In this document: one piece after another, positions 17,323 through 27,775 of the stretch
How the letters are laid out: the number at the start of each line of letters is the position of its first letter
Numbering within the stretch: the stretch's first letter is position 1
Source of the DNA: Rhizobium sp. BK316
Lineage (GTDB): Bacteria; Pseudomonadota; Alphaproteobacteria; Rhizobiales; Rhizobiaceae
Length of the DNA: 64,000 nucleotides
Direction of reading: 5' to 3'
Assembly: GCF_014193695.1 (NCBI RefSeq)
Contig: NZ_JACHZR010000004.1
Coordinates: 248,001 to 312,000 of the forward strand
Position numbers and translations under genes: made by a program
Notes under the pieces: generated by a model
What the model was told of the DNA's origin: nothing
Seen by the model: only the letters and a program-made list of their open reading frames with translations
The model's database searches: none

Positions 17323-17399
17323 CAAGGCCGAGTGCATCCGAGGCTTTGCGGGCGCGCGATGACCCAAGCGCGTCCGGCAAGCCTTTCTTTTCCATCGAT

Positions 17400-17552
17400 A
17401 GTTCGTCCCGCATCGAAGCATTCGCCGCGATCGGTATCGTCTTCCTCGGCGAAACGCTGTCATCCACGGCAGGCCTTGGTCTTGCCTGCGTCATGGCTGG
17501 TGTCCTCGCGATGACGCTGCCCGCACGAACGCGGATCCGTCAGGCTGCCTGA
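17400..17552 (+). pseudogene. C-terminal remnant of a DMT/EamA-type transporter
   Basis: About 50 codons read SSRIEAFAAIGIVFLGETLS then TAGLGLACVMAGVLAMTLP before a stop. This is the last two membrane helices of an EamA or small-multidrug-resistance protein (FxGE turn followed by a GxxxxxxGV helix). Upstream sequence in the same frame runs into the 3' end of the DUF1254 gene and has no other helices, so the rest of the transporter is gone. Confidence 0.55.
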
Positions 17553-17652
17553 TCCGTACCGCCACAAGATCTGCAACGGCTTATTCGACTGACATCGAAA
17601 ATCACCTGTTGTCATCGTGCTGTCATTGATGATGAGGATATGGATCGGCACA

Positions 17653-18894
17653 ATGGGGGATATCGGCGTGGATGTAACGGAAATGACTGAGGAAAAGACG
17701 GCCGTTCCATCGGCAGGTACGCCTGCGGAGGTTTTCGGCGCCTTCCTGAAGCTTGGCCTCACGTCGTTCGGCGGACCGATCGCGCATCTCGGCTATTTCC
17801 GCGACGAGCTCGTGACGCGGCGCAGATGGATCGACGAGAAGGGCTATGCCGATCTCGTCGCCCTCTGTCAGTTTCTTCCCGGTCCCGCATCGAGCCAAGT
17901 CGGCTTTGCCATGGGCCTGTTGCGTGGCGGGCCGCTGGGGGCGTTTGCGGCGTGGAGCGCATTCACGCTTCCGTCTGCCCTGATCCTCCTCATCTTCGCG
18001 ACTGCCGCCACCGCGCTCGACAATCCCGCCGGGCAGGGCCTGCTGCATGGATTGAAGCTCGTCGCCGTGGCGGTCGTGGCACAAGCCGTCTGGGGCATGG
18101 CACGATCGCTGACACCCGACAGGCCGCGCGGCGGCATCGCGCTGGCCGCGATTTTCATGGTGATAGCAGGAGGGACGTTCGGCCAGCTCGCAGCCATCGT
18201 GCTGGGTGCCGTTTCAGGGCTCGTCCTTTGCCGCGGGGCCGCGGTCGAACAGCGGACAAGTTTCTCGTTCGGAATATCGCGCTCTGCAGGCGTCATCTGC
18301 CTGCTGGCGTTCCTGCTCCTGCTGTTCGGATTGCCGCTCATCGCGTCCATCGTGGATTCGCAGGGGTTGCGCCTTTTCGATGCCTTCTATCGCTCGGGTG
18401 CGCTGGTGTTCGGTGGCGGACATGTCGTCCTGCCGCTGCTCGAGACAGAGGTCGTGCGGTCGGGCTGGGTTTCGGAAAACGCGTTTCTCGCCGGTTACGG
18501 CGTTGCACAGGCGGTCCCCGGTCCGCTCTTTACGTTTTCGGCCTATCTCGGAGCCGTGATGGGGCCGTCTCCCAACGGTGTCGCGGGCGCAGCCATCTCT
18601 CTGATCGCTATCTTTCTGCCCGGCTTTCTGCTGCTGCTCGGCACCTTGCCTTTCTGGGACAGGCTCAGCACCTATCCGCTGGCGCAGGCGGCCATGCGTG
18701 GAGCAAACGCAGCCGTGGTCGGCGTGCTGGGTGCGGCCCTCTACAATCCGGTATGGACAAGCGCGGTCCTCACATCGACCGATTTTGCCCTTGCCCTGTC
18801 CGGCTTCCTTCTGCTGGTCGTCTGGAAGGCGCCGCCATGGATCGTCGTGCTGCTGATGGCAGCAAGTGCGATCCTGCTGCAGCTTTCCGCTTGA
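17653..18894 (+). CDS. chrA: Chromate transporter ChrA, full-length two-domain form
   Basis: A protein of about 413 residues with two homologous halves, each a CHR domain. The first contains FLKLGLTSFGGPIAHLGYF and QFLPGPASSQVGF, the second GALVFGGGHVVLPLLE and AVPGPLFTFSAYLG; the FGGP/FGGG and PGP motifs are the family signatures. ChrA exports chromate in exchange for protons or sulfate-related anions. The start is uncertain: ATG 17653, ATG 17683 and GTG 17617 are all in frame, and none has a strong ribosome site. No chrB or other chromate gene lies nearby, so a different anion is possible. Confidence 0.88.
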   Translation: MGDIGVDVTEMTEEKTAVPSAGTPAEVFGAFLKLGLTSFGGPIAHLGYFRDELVTRRRWIDEKGYADLVALCQFLPGPASSQVGFAMGLLRGGPLGAFAAWSAFTLPSALILLIFATAATALDNPAGQGLLHGLKLVAVAVVAQAVWGMARSLTPDRPRGGIALAAIFMVIAGGTFGQLAAIVLGAVSGLVLCRGAAVEQRTSFSFGISRSAGVICLLAFLLLLFGLPLIASIVDSQGLRLFDAFYRSGALVFGGGHVVLPLLETEVVRSGWVSENAFLAGYGVAQAVPGPLFTFSAYLGAVMGPSPNGVAGAAISLIAIFLPGFLLLLGTLPFWDRLSTYPLAQAAMRGANAAVVGVLGAALYNPVWTSAVLTSTDFALALSGFLLLVVWKAPPWIVVLLMAASAILLQLSA

Positions 18895-19083
18895 CGGCTG
18901 GAACGAGGCGTGGTTTCGCCGGGGAGCAGCACGCGATGGCCTGCCTCGTGGTCAACGACCAGTGACACCGGCCAGCCGCTGTCTTATCGGATGGGCAGAG
19001 CCGAAGCTGGTTTGGAGTTCGACCAGGTCGGTGATCAGCTTCCGGCCCAATGTGGCCGTCAGGCTTGCCCGTTCGGGTGCCGC

Positions 19084-19824
19084 TCACAGCCGCAGGCTTT
19101 CATCCAGCCAGATCCGGAAACCGCCGCGGAAGGCGTTGTCGTTGTTGCCGCGCCGACAATTCGGCGGCAATTCCTTGAGGCGTTCGACATTGCCGCCGCC
19201 GATGACGATGTAATCGGGCAGCAGGGCGGCACTCAGGCGATCGGCGACGTCGAAGACGGACTTTCGCCATCTGCCTTTGCCGCGGCCTTCCAGGCCGCGT
19301 TCGCCGACATAATCTTCGAATGTCGCCTTCTTGTAGGGCATGTGCGCCAGTTCGAGCGGCATGCAGACGTTTTCGGCGATCATGGCCGAGCCGAGACCGG
19401 TGCCGAGGCCGAGGAAGAGCATGCGGCCGGCCTCGTAGCTGCCGATCGCCTGCATCAGCGCGTCGTTGACCATGCGCACGGGCTTGCCGAGGGCTGTCTC
19501 GAAATCGAAACCCTTCCATCCCGGCCCGAGGTTGAACGGATCGGCCGCCGGGCGATGAGCGGCGACAGGGCCGGGATAACCCATGGCGACGAGGTCATAG
19601 TGCCAGTCGGCGGTGAGATCGCCGAGTGCGTCCACCATCCTGGCCGCCGTCATCTTGGACCCTGAAACAACCGAGCGTCGCTCGCTGCCGCTGCTGAGTT
19701 CCGCTTTCACATGCGAGCCGCCGATATCGACGGCGAGCACGATGCGGCTGGCAGATACCGCCGCTTTCGGCTTGCTGCGCTCGCTTGTCTGTTTTGCTTC
19801 AGATGCTTCCGTCATGTCAGCCAT
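19084..19824 (-). CDS. ppgK: ROK-family kinase, polyphosphate glucokinase-like
   Basis: A 246-residue ROK protein. The N-terminal phosphate-binding motif is AVDIGGSHVKAEL (about residues 30-42), and the central glucose region and second phosphate loop appear as GLGTGLGSAM. Polyphosphate glucokinases of the PpgK group share this length and the LGTGLG form. The protein ends LPPNCRRGNNDNAFRGGFRI, a tail seen in alphaproteobacterial members. Polyphosphate use is inferred from family resemblance; ATP or both could serve. It is divergent from a glucoamylase gene, with 162 bp between starts, so its likely job is to phosphorylate released glucose. Confidence 0.72.
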   Translation of the reverse strand: MADMTEASEAKQTSERSKPKAAVSASRIVLAVDIGGSHVKAELSSGSERRSVVSGSKMTAARMVDALGDLTADWHYDLVAMGYPGPVAAHRPAADPFNLGPGWKGFDFETALGKPVRMVNDALMQAIGSYEAGRMLFLGLGTGLGSAMIAENVCMPLELAHMPYKKATFEDYVGERGLEGRGKGRWRKSVFDVADRLSAALLPDYIVIGGGNVERLKELPPNCRRGNNDNAFRGGFRIWLDESLRL

Positions 19825-19986
19825 GCCTGACGCTCCTCCCGGGCAACGCCCGCTTCAGCTCCCCGCGCGATCCTATCCGGCGCAAGATCAGCGGCAACTG
19901 TCAAGGGCGGTATATTGCGGATCACTGAATTTCGTCACAGGATGTCGCGCTCGATGAGGAGCACAGCCTGAGCGGAGGAACTGCAC

Positions 19987-22410
19987 TTGGCCTTTCCGAC
20001 ATCGCCACCCGGTTCCGTCGTGCCGCCTGGGGCGCCGGGCATCGAACCCCGCTGGACCTCGAGCGACAAGAGCGCGGTCGGTACATCAGTCAATTCGGCG
20101 AGCTGCGTCTGGTTCACGGCGAGCCATGGCATCCTCAACGAGATCTACGCACCACGGCTCGATATGGCCTGCGTGCGCGATTTCGGCTTCATCGTCACGG
20201 CGGAGAACTATTTCTCCGAGGAAAAGCGGGATGCCGATCACAGCGTGCAGGCGATCGAAGACGGCGTTCCGGCCTTCCGCCTCGTCAATACCGCCCGCGA
20301 CGGCCGCTATCGCATCACCAAGACCATCTTTTCGGACCCGGAACGCGAAGTGGTGCTGCAGGACATCCGCTTCGAGGCATTGACGGGTACTCTCTCCGAC
20401 TACCGGCTGCACGCGCTGATCGCCCCGCATCTCGTCAATGGCGGCGGCGACAACACCGGCTGGTATGCCGATTTCAAGCGCAGGCCGATGCTGTTTGCCG
20501 AAGGCTCCGGGCGGGCGCTTGCGGTTGCTGCGTCGGTGCCCTGGCTTGCCCGCTCAGTGGGCTATGTCGGCTTTTCCGACGGCTGGCAGACATTGTCGCG
20601 CGGCCAGGGGCTGAGGCAGGAATATTGCCGTGCCACCTCAGGCAATGTCGCGCTGTCAGGCACGCTCGACATCCAGGCAGGCGAGGCCCAAGCTCAGCAG
20701 GGAAGGGCGCTGATCGCCATCGGCTTCGGCACGCAGCCGGAGGAGGCAGCCTTGCGCACCCTTCTCAGCCTGGAGCAGGGCGCCGAGCCGGCGCTGAAGC
20801 ACTATCGCAGCGGCTGGCGGGAGTGGCAGGCCGGCCTGCTTGCGTTGGACGAGCCGCATGATCCTGATAAACTGAACCGCTACCGCGTCAGTACCGGCGT
20901 GCTCGCCACCCATCGCGACGATGCCTCGGGTGCCATCATCGCCAGCCTTTCCATCCCCTGGGGTTTCAGCAAGAGCGACGACGACCTTGGCGGTTATCAC
21001 CTGGTCTGGACGCGCGACCTGGTGGAGACGGCGGGCGGCCTGCTTGCCGCAGGCGCTACCGCTGACGCGCGCTCCGTGCTCGACTATCTCGCTGTCATCC
21101 AGGAGGCGGACGGCCATTGGGTGCAGAATGCATGGCTCGATGGAAGGCCCTACTGGTACGGCATCCAGATGGACGAGACGGCCTTTCCGATCCTGCTCTA
21201 CGACATGCTGCTGCGATCGGGCGCGGTCAGCGCCTCGGAGGCCAGCCGCTATCTGCCCATGATCGAGGCGGCAGCGGGCTACATCGTTCGGAATGGTCCT
21301 GCTACGCAGGAGGACCGCTGGGAGGAAGATGCCGGCTACTCGCCCTTCACGCTCGCCGTCGAAATTGCCGGTCTGCTTGCAGCTGCCGATGCGGTGGAAG
21401 CCGCCGGGCGGCTGGATGCGGCGCGCTATCTGCGCGAGGTGGCCGATGGCTGGAACGAGCGCATCGAGGAATGGACCTACGCCAGCGATACGGACCTGTC
21501 GCGCAGCCTCGGCATCGAGGGCTATTACGTGCGCATCGCCTCGGCCACGGATGGCAGCCTGTCACTGAGGCGCGACTTCATTCCGATCCGCAATCGCGAC
21601 GATGGCGAGGAGGTGCTGGAAGCGGACCTGCTGATCAGCCCGGATGCGCTGGCGCTGGTGCGCTTTGGCCTGAGGGCCGCCGACGATCCGCGCATCATCG
21701 GCACGGTCGCGGCGATCGATGCGCAATTGCGCCGCGACCTTCCGGCCGGTCCCTACTGGTATCGCTACAATGACGACGGCTATGGCGAGCGCATTGGCGG
21801 CGCGCCCTTTGCCGGCAGCGGTGTCGGCAGGCTCTGGCCGCTGCTGACAGGCGAGCGCGCTCATTACGAACTGGCCGCCGGACGTGCGGACGAAGCGCGG
21901 CGCATGCTCGCCGCGCTCGAAGCCTCGGCGAGCCAGGGCGGGCTCTTGCCCGAGCAGATCTGGGACAGCGAGGACGTGCCGGAACGCGAGCTTTTCCTCG
22001 GCCGCCCCTCCGGCAGCGCCATGCCGCTGGTCTGGGCGCATGCCGAACATATCAAGCTGCTGCGGTCGCTGCGCGACGGCGTGATCTTCGACAGGCCGCC
22101 ACAGACTTTTGCCCGCTATGTCGCAGCCAAGCCGGCGCCGGCGCCGTTTTCCTGGCGGCTGACGGCCCGGCGCGACCAGATTCCGGCGGGCCGTGAGCTG
22201 CGCATCGAACTGCCGTCACCCGCGCGCGTACGCTGGTCCACCGACGGCTGGACAAGCGCCACCGACAGCCCGTGCCGCGACACCGGCTTCGGCATGCATG
22301 TCTTCGACCTGCCGACGCGGACGCTCGGCCCCGCCAGTGTCGACTTCACGATCTTCTGGACGGATATACAGCGCTGGGAAGGCACGGATTTCCGGATCGA
22401 GGTAGTGTGA
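19987..22410 (+). CDS. Glucoamylase, GH15 family
   Basis: A 807-residue protein without a clear signal peptide. An N-terminal beta-sandwich domain (about residues 20-280) has the bacterial glucoamylase pattern GILNEIYAPRLDMACVRDFG; an (alpha/alpha)6 barrel follows with WTRDLVETAGGLLA. Candidate catalytic acids are the Glu pair in RWEEDAGYSPFT (446-447) and Glu 656 in LLPEQIWD. The enzyme releases glucose from the non-reducing ends of alpha-glucans. The start is TTG 19987, supported by GGAGG seven bases upstream. Without a leader it probably acts on intracellular glycogen or maltodextrin. It is divergent from a ROK kinase. Confidence 0.88.
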   Translation: MAFPTSPPGSVVPPGAPGIEPRWTSSDKSAVGTSVNSASCVWFTASHGILNEIYAPRLDMACVRDFGFIVTAENYFSEEKRDADHSVQAIEDGVPAFRLVNTARDGRYRITKTIFSDPEREVVLQDIRFEALTGTLSDYRLHALIAPHLVNGGGDNTGWYADFKRRPMLFAEGSGRALAVAASVPWLARSVGYVGFSDGWQTLSRGQGLRQEYCRATSGNVALSGTLDIQAGEAQAQQGRALIAIGFGTQPEEAALRTLLSLEQGAEPALKHYRSGWREWQAGLLALDEPHDPDKLNRYRVSTGVLATHRDDASGAIIASLSIPWGFSKSDDDLGGYHLVWTRDLVETAGGLLAAGATADARSVLDYLAVIQEADGHWVQNAWLDGRPYWYGIQMDETAFPILLYDMLLRSGAVSASEASRYLPMIEAAAGYIVRNGPATQEDRWEEDAGYSPFTLAVEIAGLLAAADAVEAAGRLDAARYLREVADGWNERIEEWTYASDTDLSRSLGIEGYYVRIASATDGSLSLRRDFIPIRNRDDGEEVLEADLLISPDALALVRFGLRAADDPRIIGTVAAIDAQLRRDLPAGPYWYRYNDDGYGERIGGAPFAGSGVGRLWPLLTGERAHYELAAGRADEARRMLAALEASASQGGLLPEQIWDSEDVPERELFLGRPSGSAMPLVWAHAEHIKLLRSLRDGVIFDRPPQTFARYVAAKPAPAPFSWRLTARRDQIPAGRELRIELPSPARVRWSTDGWTSATDSPCRDTGFGMHVFDLPTRTLGPASVDFTIFWTDIQRWEGTDFRIEVV

Positions 22411-22431
22411 GGGGGCGGACGGCCCTCGATA

Positions 22432-23502
22432 TCAGGATTTATAGATCAGCCAGCTCTTGGTGAATTCCTTCTGCATGCCCTCCTCATAGACGACGGTGCA
22501 GTTGCGGCCGGCGTTCTTGGCGCTGTAGAGGGCGATATCGCTCTTGGAATAGAGCTCACCGGCATCGCCGGCGTGCGAGGCCATGCAGATGCCGATGGAG
22601 ACGGTGACCGGGCCATAATTGACGCGGGTGCGGGAATTCTTGAAGGGGGTGGACTCCAGCGTTCGGCGAATGCGCTCGGCGATGGCAGTCACTTCGTCCA
22701 GCGTGTTGCCGTCGATGATGAGGGCGAATTCCTCGCCGCCGGTGCGGGCGACGAAGACGTCGCGGCGTACATTGGTGCGGATGACGGACGCGACCGTCGC
22801 CAGAACCTTGTCACCGACCGGGTGACCATAGGTGTCATTGATCTTCTTGAAATTGTCGATGTCGGCAAGCAGCAACGCCGTGACCGGGCGCAGCGCCGGA
22901 TTATTGAAGACGGCGGCCAGCCGGTCGTCGAAGGCGCGGCGGTTGGACAGGCGCGTCAGCGAGTCCGTATTGGCGATGCGCTTGTATTCATCAAGTTCCT
23001 TGCGGACCTCATCCATCTCCTGCGAGCGCTGAACCATGTCTTCGACGGTCTTTTCGCCGTGGGAGATCGTATCGCCGGTCGCCTGGGTCAGAAGTTCGAT
23101 AGCGTTTTCGATGAGGTCGGCGCTGCTCGTGCTCTTGGAATTGATGCGCTTGCAGGTCTCGTTGAGCAGCCGGTTATAGCTTTCAAGCGATGTCTGCTCC
23201 TGGCGCAGCACCCTCAGCAGGCCCTCCAGTTCGCCGGCGATGCGGCTATGCGCATCATCGAAGATCCTGGCTGGCGCCGTGTGGGCGCAGTGCTGGGCGC
23301 CGAGCGCATCGATCTCCGCCTGCGTCGCCTGGCTGCCGAGGGCGGCAAGGTCGCGGGTGAGCGCCGGATTGGAGCCGATATAGGCCTCATAGAAGAGTTC
23401 GTAATTGCGAGGAATTGGCGCAACGCCCATGGAGCGCATGGCATAGGTGATCTGACCTGCCACATCGGGAACCTGCACCTTGGGCGCAACGGCCGTATTC
23501 AT
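22432..23502 (-). CDS. Diguanylate cyclase (GGDEF domain)
   Basis: A 356-residue protein. The C-terminal GGDEF domain (about residues 180-345) has the active-site motif GGEEFALI, with NFKKINDTYGHPVGDKVLA as the metal and GTP-binding stretch. No clear RxxD inhibitory site precedes it. The N-terminal 170 residues are helical, without transmembrane segments, and begin MNTAVAPKVQVPDVAGQITY. ATG 23502 is chosen because AGGAG lies seven bases upstream; an ATG at 23532 lacks one. It is convergent with the glucoamylase gene. The signal it senses is unknown. It should make cyclic di-GMP in the cytoplasm. Confidence 0.92.
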   Translation of the reverse strand: MNTAVAPKVQVPDVAGQITYAMRSMGVAPIPRNYELFYEAYIGSNPALTRDLAALGSQATQAEIDALGAQHCAHTAPARIFDDAHSRIAGELEGLLRVLRQEQTSLESYNRLLNETCKRINSKSTSSADLIENAIELLTQATGDTISHGEKTVEDMVQRSQEMDEVRKELDEYKRIANTDSLTRLSNRRAFDDRLAAVFNNPALRPVTALLLADIDNFKKINDTYGHPVGDKVLATVASVIRTNVRRDVFVARTGGEEFALIIDGNTLDEVTAIAERIRRTLESTPFKNSRTRVNYGPVTVSIGICMASHAGDAGELYSKSDIALYSAKNAGRNCTVVYEEGMQKEFTKSWLIYKS

Positions 23503-23793
23503 CCGGCAACTCCTCATCCAATTCTTAAGCAATCTTCTACTTGTTAGCTTAGATTTCTTGGGAAAAGATTAAAGCGACATATACCAAAGATTACATACGA
23601 TAAGTTTGATGGGCATCAATACTATGATCAGCCCTATGATTTTTCTCAGGATTTTGTAAGTTCGACTGCGAAAGAGACACCTCTTATGCGCGAGGTGCCC
23701 CAAAAAAGTTCAGTTGTTTTCTCTTTTTAGGGATTGTTTTTGTTTTGTTGACGGTCGGTGTCTGTTCTCTAATCTACTGGCGGGCAGGGCGAA
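23503..23793. other. AT-rich intergenic region between GGDEF gene and small membrane protein
   Basis: This 291-bp stretch is clearly more AT-rich than its surroundings and carries no supported gene. A small hairpin (cacctc and gaggtg, 23678-23697) is the only structure I see. It most likely holds the promoters of both divergent genes. Confidence 0.4.
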
Positions 23794-24087
23794 ATGACAG
23801 ATTTTATCTCAGGAAACCTGATGTACGGGGACCGGATCGCGGTCCATCGTCGAAGGCATGAGATCATGCAGTCGTCTCGTCATACTTCGCCCACCATTCT
23901 CGCGCTCGCCATTCTCGCCGGCGGCGCTTTCCTGTTGCAGCAGAGCGGCTTCTTCAACGGCATCTTCAGCACCGATATCCTCGCCAGCGTGAAGGCGGGG
24001 GATATTCTCAACGCATCCGATATCGCCGCCATGGAGAAACCGGCAGCGGCCAATATCGATACGTCTGAGACAGCTTCGGTGCGGTAG
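23794..24087 (+). CDS. Small single-pass membrane protein, unknown
   Basis: A 97-residue protein with one hydrophobic helix at about residues 33-52 (SPTILALAILAGGAFLLQQS) after a basic region VHRRRHEIMQSSRH, so the N-terminus should face the cytoplasm. The C-terminal 40 residues are polar. I do not recognise a family. The start is uncertain: ATG 23794 has AGGGCGAA upstream and ATG 23821 has AGGA seven bases before it. It sits between the GGDEF gene and the end of the class I fumarase gene. Confidence 0.6.
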   Translation: MTDFISGNLMYGDRIAVHRRRHEIMQSSRHTSPTILALAILAGGAFLLQQSGFFNGIFSTDILASVKAGDILNASDIAAMEKPAAANIDTSETASVR

Positions 24088-24145
24088 AGCGTTCGCTTTT
24101 GAGGGCTTGCCGTGCGCGCCCTCATTCAGCCCGCGCCGGCATTCG

Positions 24146-25753
<1,608 letters not shown>

Positions 25754-25918
25754 TGAAGTGACCTTTCTGGTGGGATAGATTGGAACCGGTCTAAATCTGG
25801 CTGGGGGCAAAATCAATTGGGAAGGATGGGGGATTGGCGGCGAAAGTGCCGCGGCGCTTCCGCTCCTGATCAAGAAAGGTGAGGCGCCAAACCTCTGCGG
25901 CCGCATCCGTCGTAAAAA

Positions 25919-25946
25919 GCAAAAAGGCCGGCACACGGCCAGCCTT
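25919..25946 (-). terminator. Intrinsic terminator after fumC
   Basis: On the minus strand a GGCTGGC/GCCGGCC hairpin with one G-U pair is followed by a run of five T, 22 bp past the fumC stop. This is the best intrinsic terminator near the fumarase genes and separates fumC from fumA transcription. Confidence 0.75.
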
Positions 25947-25967
25947 CGACAGTCACGCCTTATCAGC

Positions 25968-27359
25968 TCACTTCGGGCTGATCATTGTCTCCGGACGAAC
26001 GATCGCGTCATATTCCTCAGACGTCACCAGCCCGCTCGCCAAGGCTTCTTCCTTCAGCGTCGTGCCGTTTTTATGCGCCGTCTTGGCGATCTTGGCGGCG
26101 GCGTCGTAGCCGATCTTCGGCGCAAGGGCGGTTACGAGCATCAGCGAGCGTTCGAGGCCGGCCTTGATATTGTCCTCGCGGGCTTCGATGCCGACGACGC
26201 AATTGTCGGTGAAGGAGACGGCGGCGTCGCCGAGCAGTTGGACCGACTGCAGGAAGTTATAGGCCATCATCGGATTGTAGACGTTGAGCTCGAAATGGCC
26301 CTGGCTGTCGGCGAAGGTCAGCGCGGCATGGTTGCCGAAGACGTGGATGCAAACCTGCGTCAGGGCTTCGCATTGGGTGGGGTTCACCTTGCCGGGCATG
26401 ATCGACGAGCCAGGCTCGTTTTCCGGCAGCGCCAGTTCGCCGAGGCCGGCGCGCGGGCCGGAGCCGAGCAGGCGGATGTCGTTGGCGATCTTGAAGAGGG
26501 CGGCGGCTGCCGCATTGATCGCGCCGTGGGCGAAGACCATGGAATCATGCGAGGCGAGCGCCTCGAACTTGTTCGGCGCGGTCACGAAGGGCATGCCGGT
26601 GATGGCGGCGATCTCTTCGGCTACCTTTTCGGCAAAACCGATGGGCGCATTGAGGCCGGTGCCGACGGCAGTGCCACCCTGGGCGAGTTCACAGAGGCCG
26701 GGCAGGGTCATCTCGATGCGCTTGATGGCCGAGCCCACCTGTGCGGCATAGCCCGAGAATTCCTGGCCCAACGTGAGTGGCGTCGCATCCTGCGTATGCG
26801 TGCGGCCGATCTTGATGATGTGGCTGAACTCGGTGACCTTCATGTCGAGGGCGGCATGTAGGTGCTTCAGCGACGGCAGCAGGTGATGGGCGATCTGTTC
26901 GGCGCAGGCGATATGCATGGCCGTCGGGTAGGTGTCGTTCGACGACTGGCTCATGTTGACGTGGTCGTTCGGGTGTACCGGCTTCTTGGAACCCATGACG
27001 CCACCGAGCATTTCTATCGCACGATTGGAGATCACTTCATTGGCGTTCATGTTGGACTGCGTGCCGGAACCGGTCTGCCAGACGACCAGCGGAAAATGGT
27101 CGTTCAGCTTGCCGTCGATCACTTCCTGGGCGGCATCCACGATAGGTTTGCCGATGTTGGAATCGAGCTGGCCGAGCGCCATGTTGGCCCGCGCTGCCGC
27201 CTGCTTGACGATGCCGAGCGCACGCACGATCGAGAGCGGCTGCTTTTCCCAGCCGATCTTGAAGTTGCCGAGAGAACGCTGCGCCTGCGCGCCCCAATAG
27301 CGGTCGCTGGCGACTTCGATCGGGCCAAATGTATCGGTTTCGGTGCGGGTGGAACTCAT
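25968..27359 (-). CDS. fumC: Class II fumarate hydratase
   Basis: A 463-residue class II fumarase, oxygen-stable and cluster-free, with the superfamily signature GSSIMPGKVNPTQCEAL in its active-site loop (the two Ser deprotonate substrate). The N-terminus MSSTRTETDTFGPIEVASDR and WGAQAQRSLGNFKIG match the family, so ATG 27359 is preferred over upstream in-frame codons; AGGAAGG lies about eight bases upstream. The DDQ-like helix VNMSQSSNDTYPTAMHI is intact. The gene lies directly upstream of fumA on the same strand, separated by a strong terminator, so the two are probably independently transcribed. Confidence 0.96.
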   Translation of the reverse strand: MSSTRTETDTFGPIEVASDRYWGAQAQRSLGNFKIGWEKQPLSIVRALGIVKQAAARANMALGQLDSNIGKPIVDAAQEVIDGKLNDHFPLVVWQTGSGTQSNMNANEVISNRAIEMLGGVMGSKKPVHPNDHVNMSQSSNDTYPTAMHIACAEQIAHHLLPSLKHLHAALDMKVTEFSHIIKIGRTHTQDATPLTLGQEFSGYAAQVGSAIKRIEMTLPGLCELAQGGTAVGTGLNAPIGFAEKVAEEIAAITGMPFVTAPNKFEALASHDSMVFAHGAINAAAAALFKIANDIRLLGSGPRAGLGELALPENEPGSSIMPGKVNPTQCEALTQVCIHVFGNHAALTFADSQGHFELNVYNPMMAYNFLQSVQLLGDAAVSFTDNCVVGIEAREDNIKAGLERSLMLVTALAPKIGYDAAAKIAKTAHKNGTTLKEEALASGLVTSEEYDAIVRPETMISPK

Positions 27360-27775
27360 GGCTTCGTGCCTTCCTGTCACATGCTGTTGAGGGCAGTCTT
27401 TGAAGATGAGGGACTTATAGGGTGGAACGCTTGCCAAGAAAACCGGACGCAATGCGAAATATTGAAGACGGTTCTCATGTTTTGCATCGCCAGTCAGCGT
27501 GTTTTTTCGGCCACGCCGGGAAATTAATGCGAAAAGCGACAGAAAGCGCCCTTTCTCGGACAGGAAAATTCGGTAAAAAATTAACTAATAATTTCATAAT
27601 TTTGTGTGAACTACTGCGCGGCGCTGCGTTCGACCCCGTCACACAAAGTTGAGCCTGAAAGCGCTGGCGGCGCAGGCCGGTTTCTGATGAATGGGCCGCG
27701 GCTGCCGGGAATTCTGGAAGAATTGATCTGAGCCTTTTTGCTCGACAACAGCATGGTACTGGGACTGGAAAAAAG
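27360..27775. other. Gene-free 416 bp between fumC and L,D-transpeptidase
   Basis: No supported gene. The middle (about 27550-27620) is AT-rich, with gaaaattcggtaaaaaatta-like sequence, and likely holds the transpeptidase promoter. The end has a mild GC-rich stretch with no clear hairpin. An open frame from a GTG at 27422 to 27652 lacks a ribosome site and family resemblance. Confidence 0.45.

Noticed and set aside
15898..17463. Long open minus-strand frame of 521 codons opposite the DUF1254 gene
   Set aside because: It is Arg/His/Asp-rich antisense of a GC-rich gene with no domain, no ribosome site and no family resemblance.
27422..27652. Possible 76-residue gene between fumC and the L,D-transpeptidase
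   Set aside because: GTG start without a ribosome site, no family resemblance, and it crosses the AT-rich promoter-like region.
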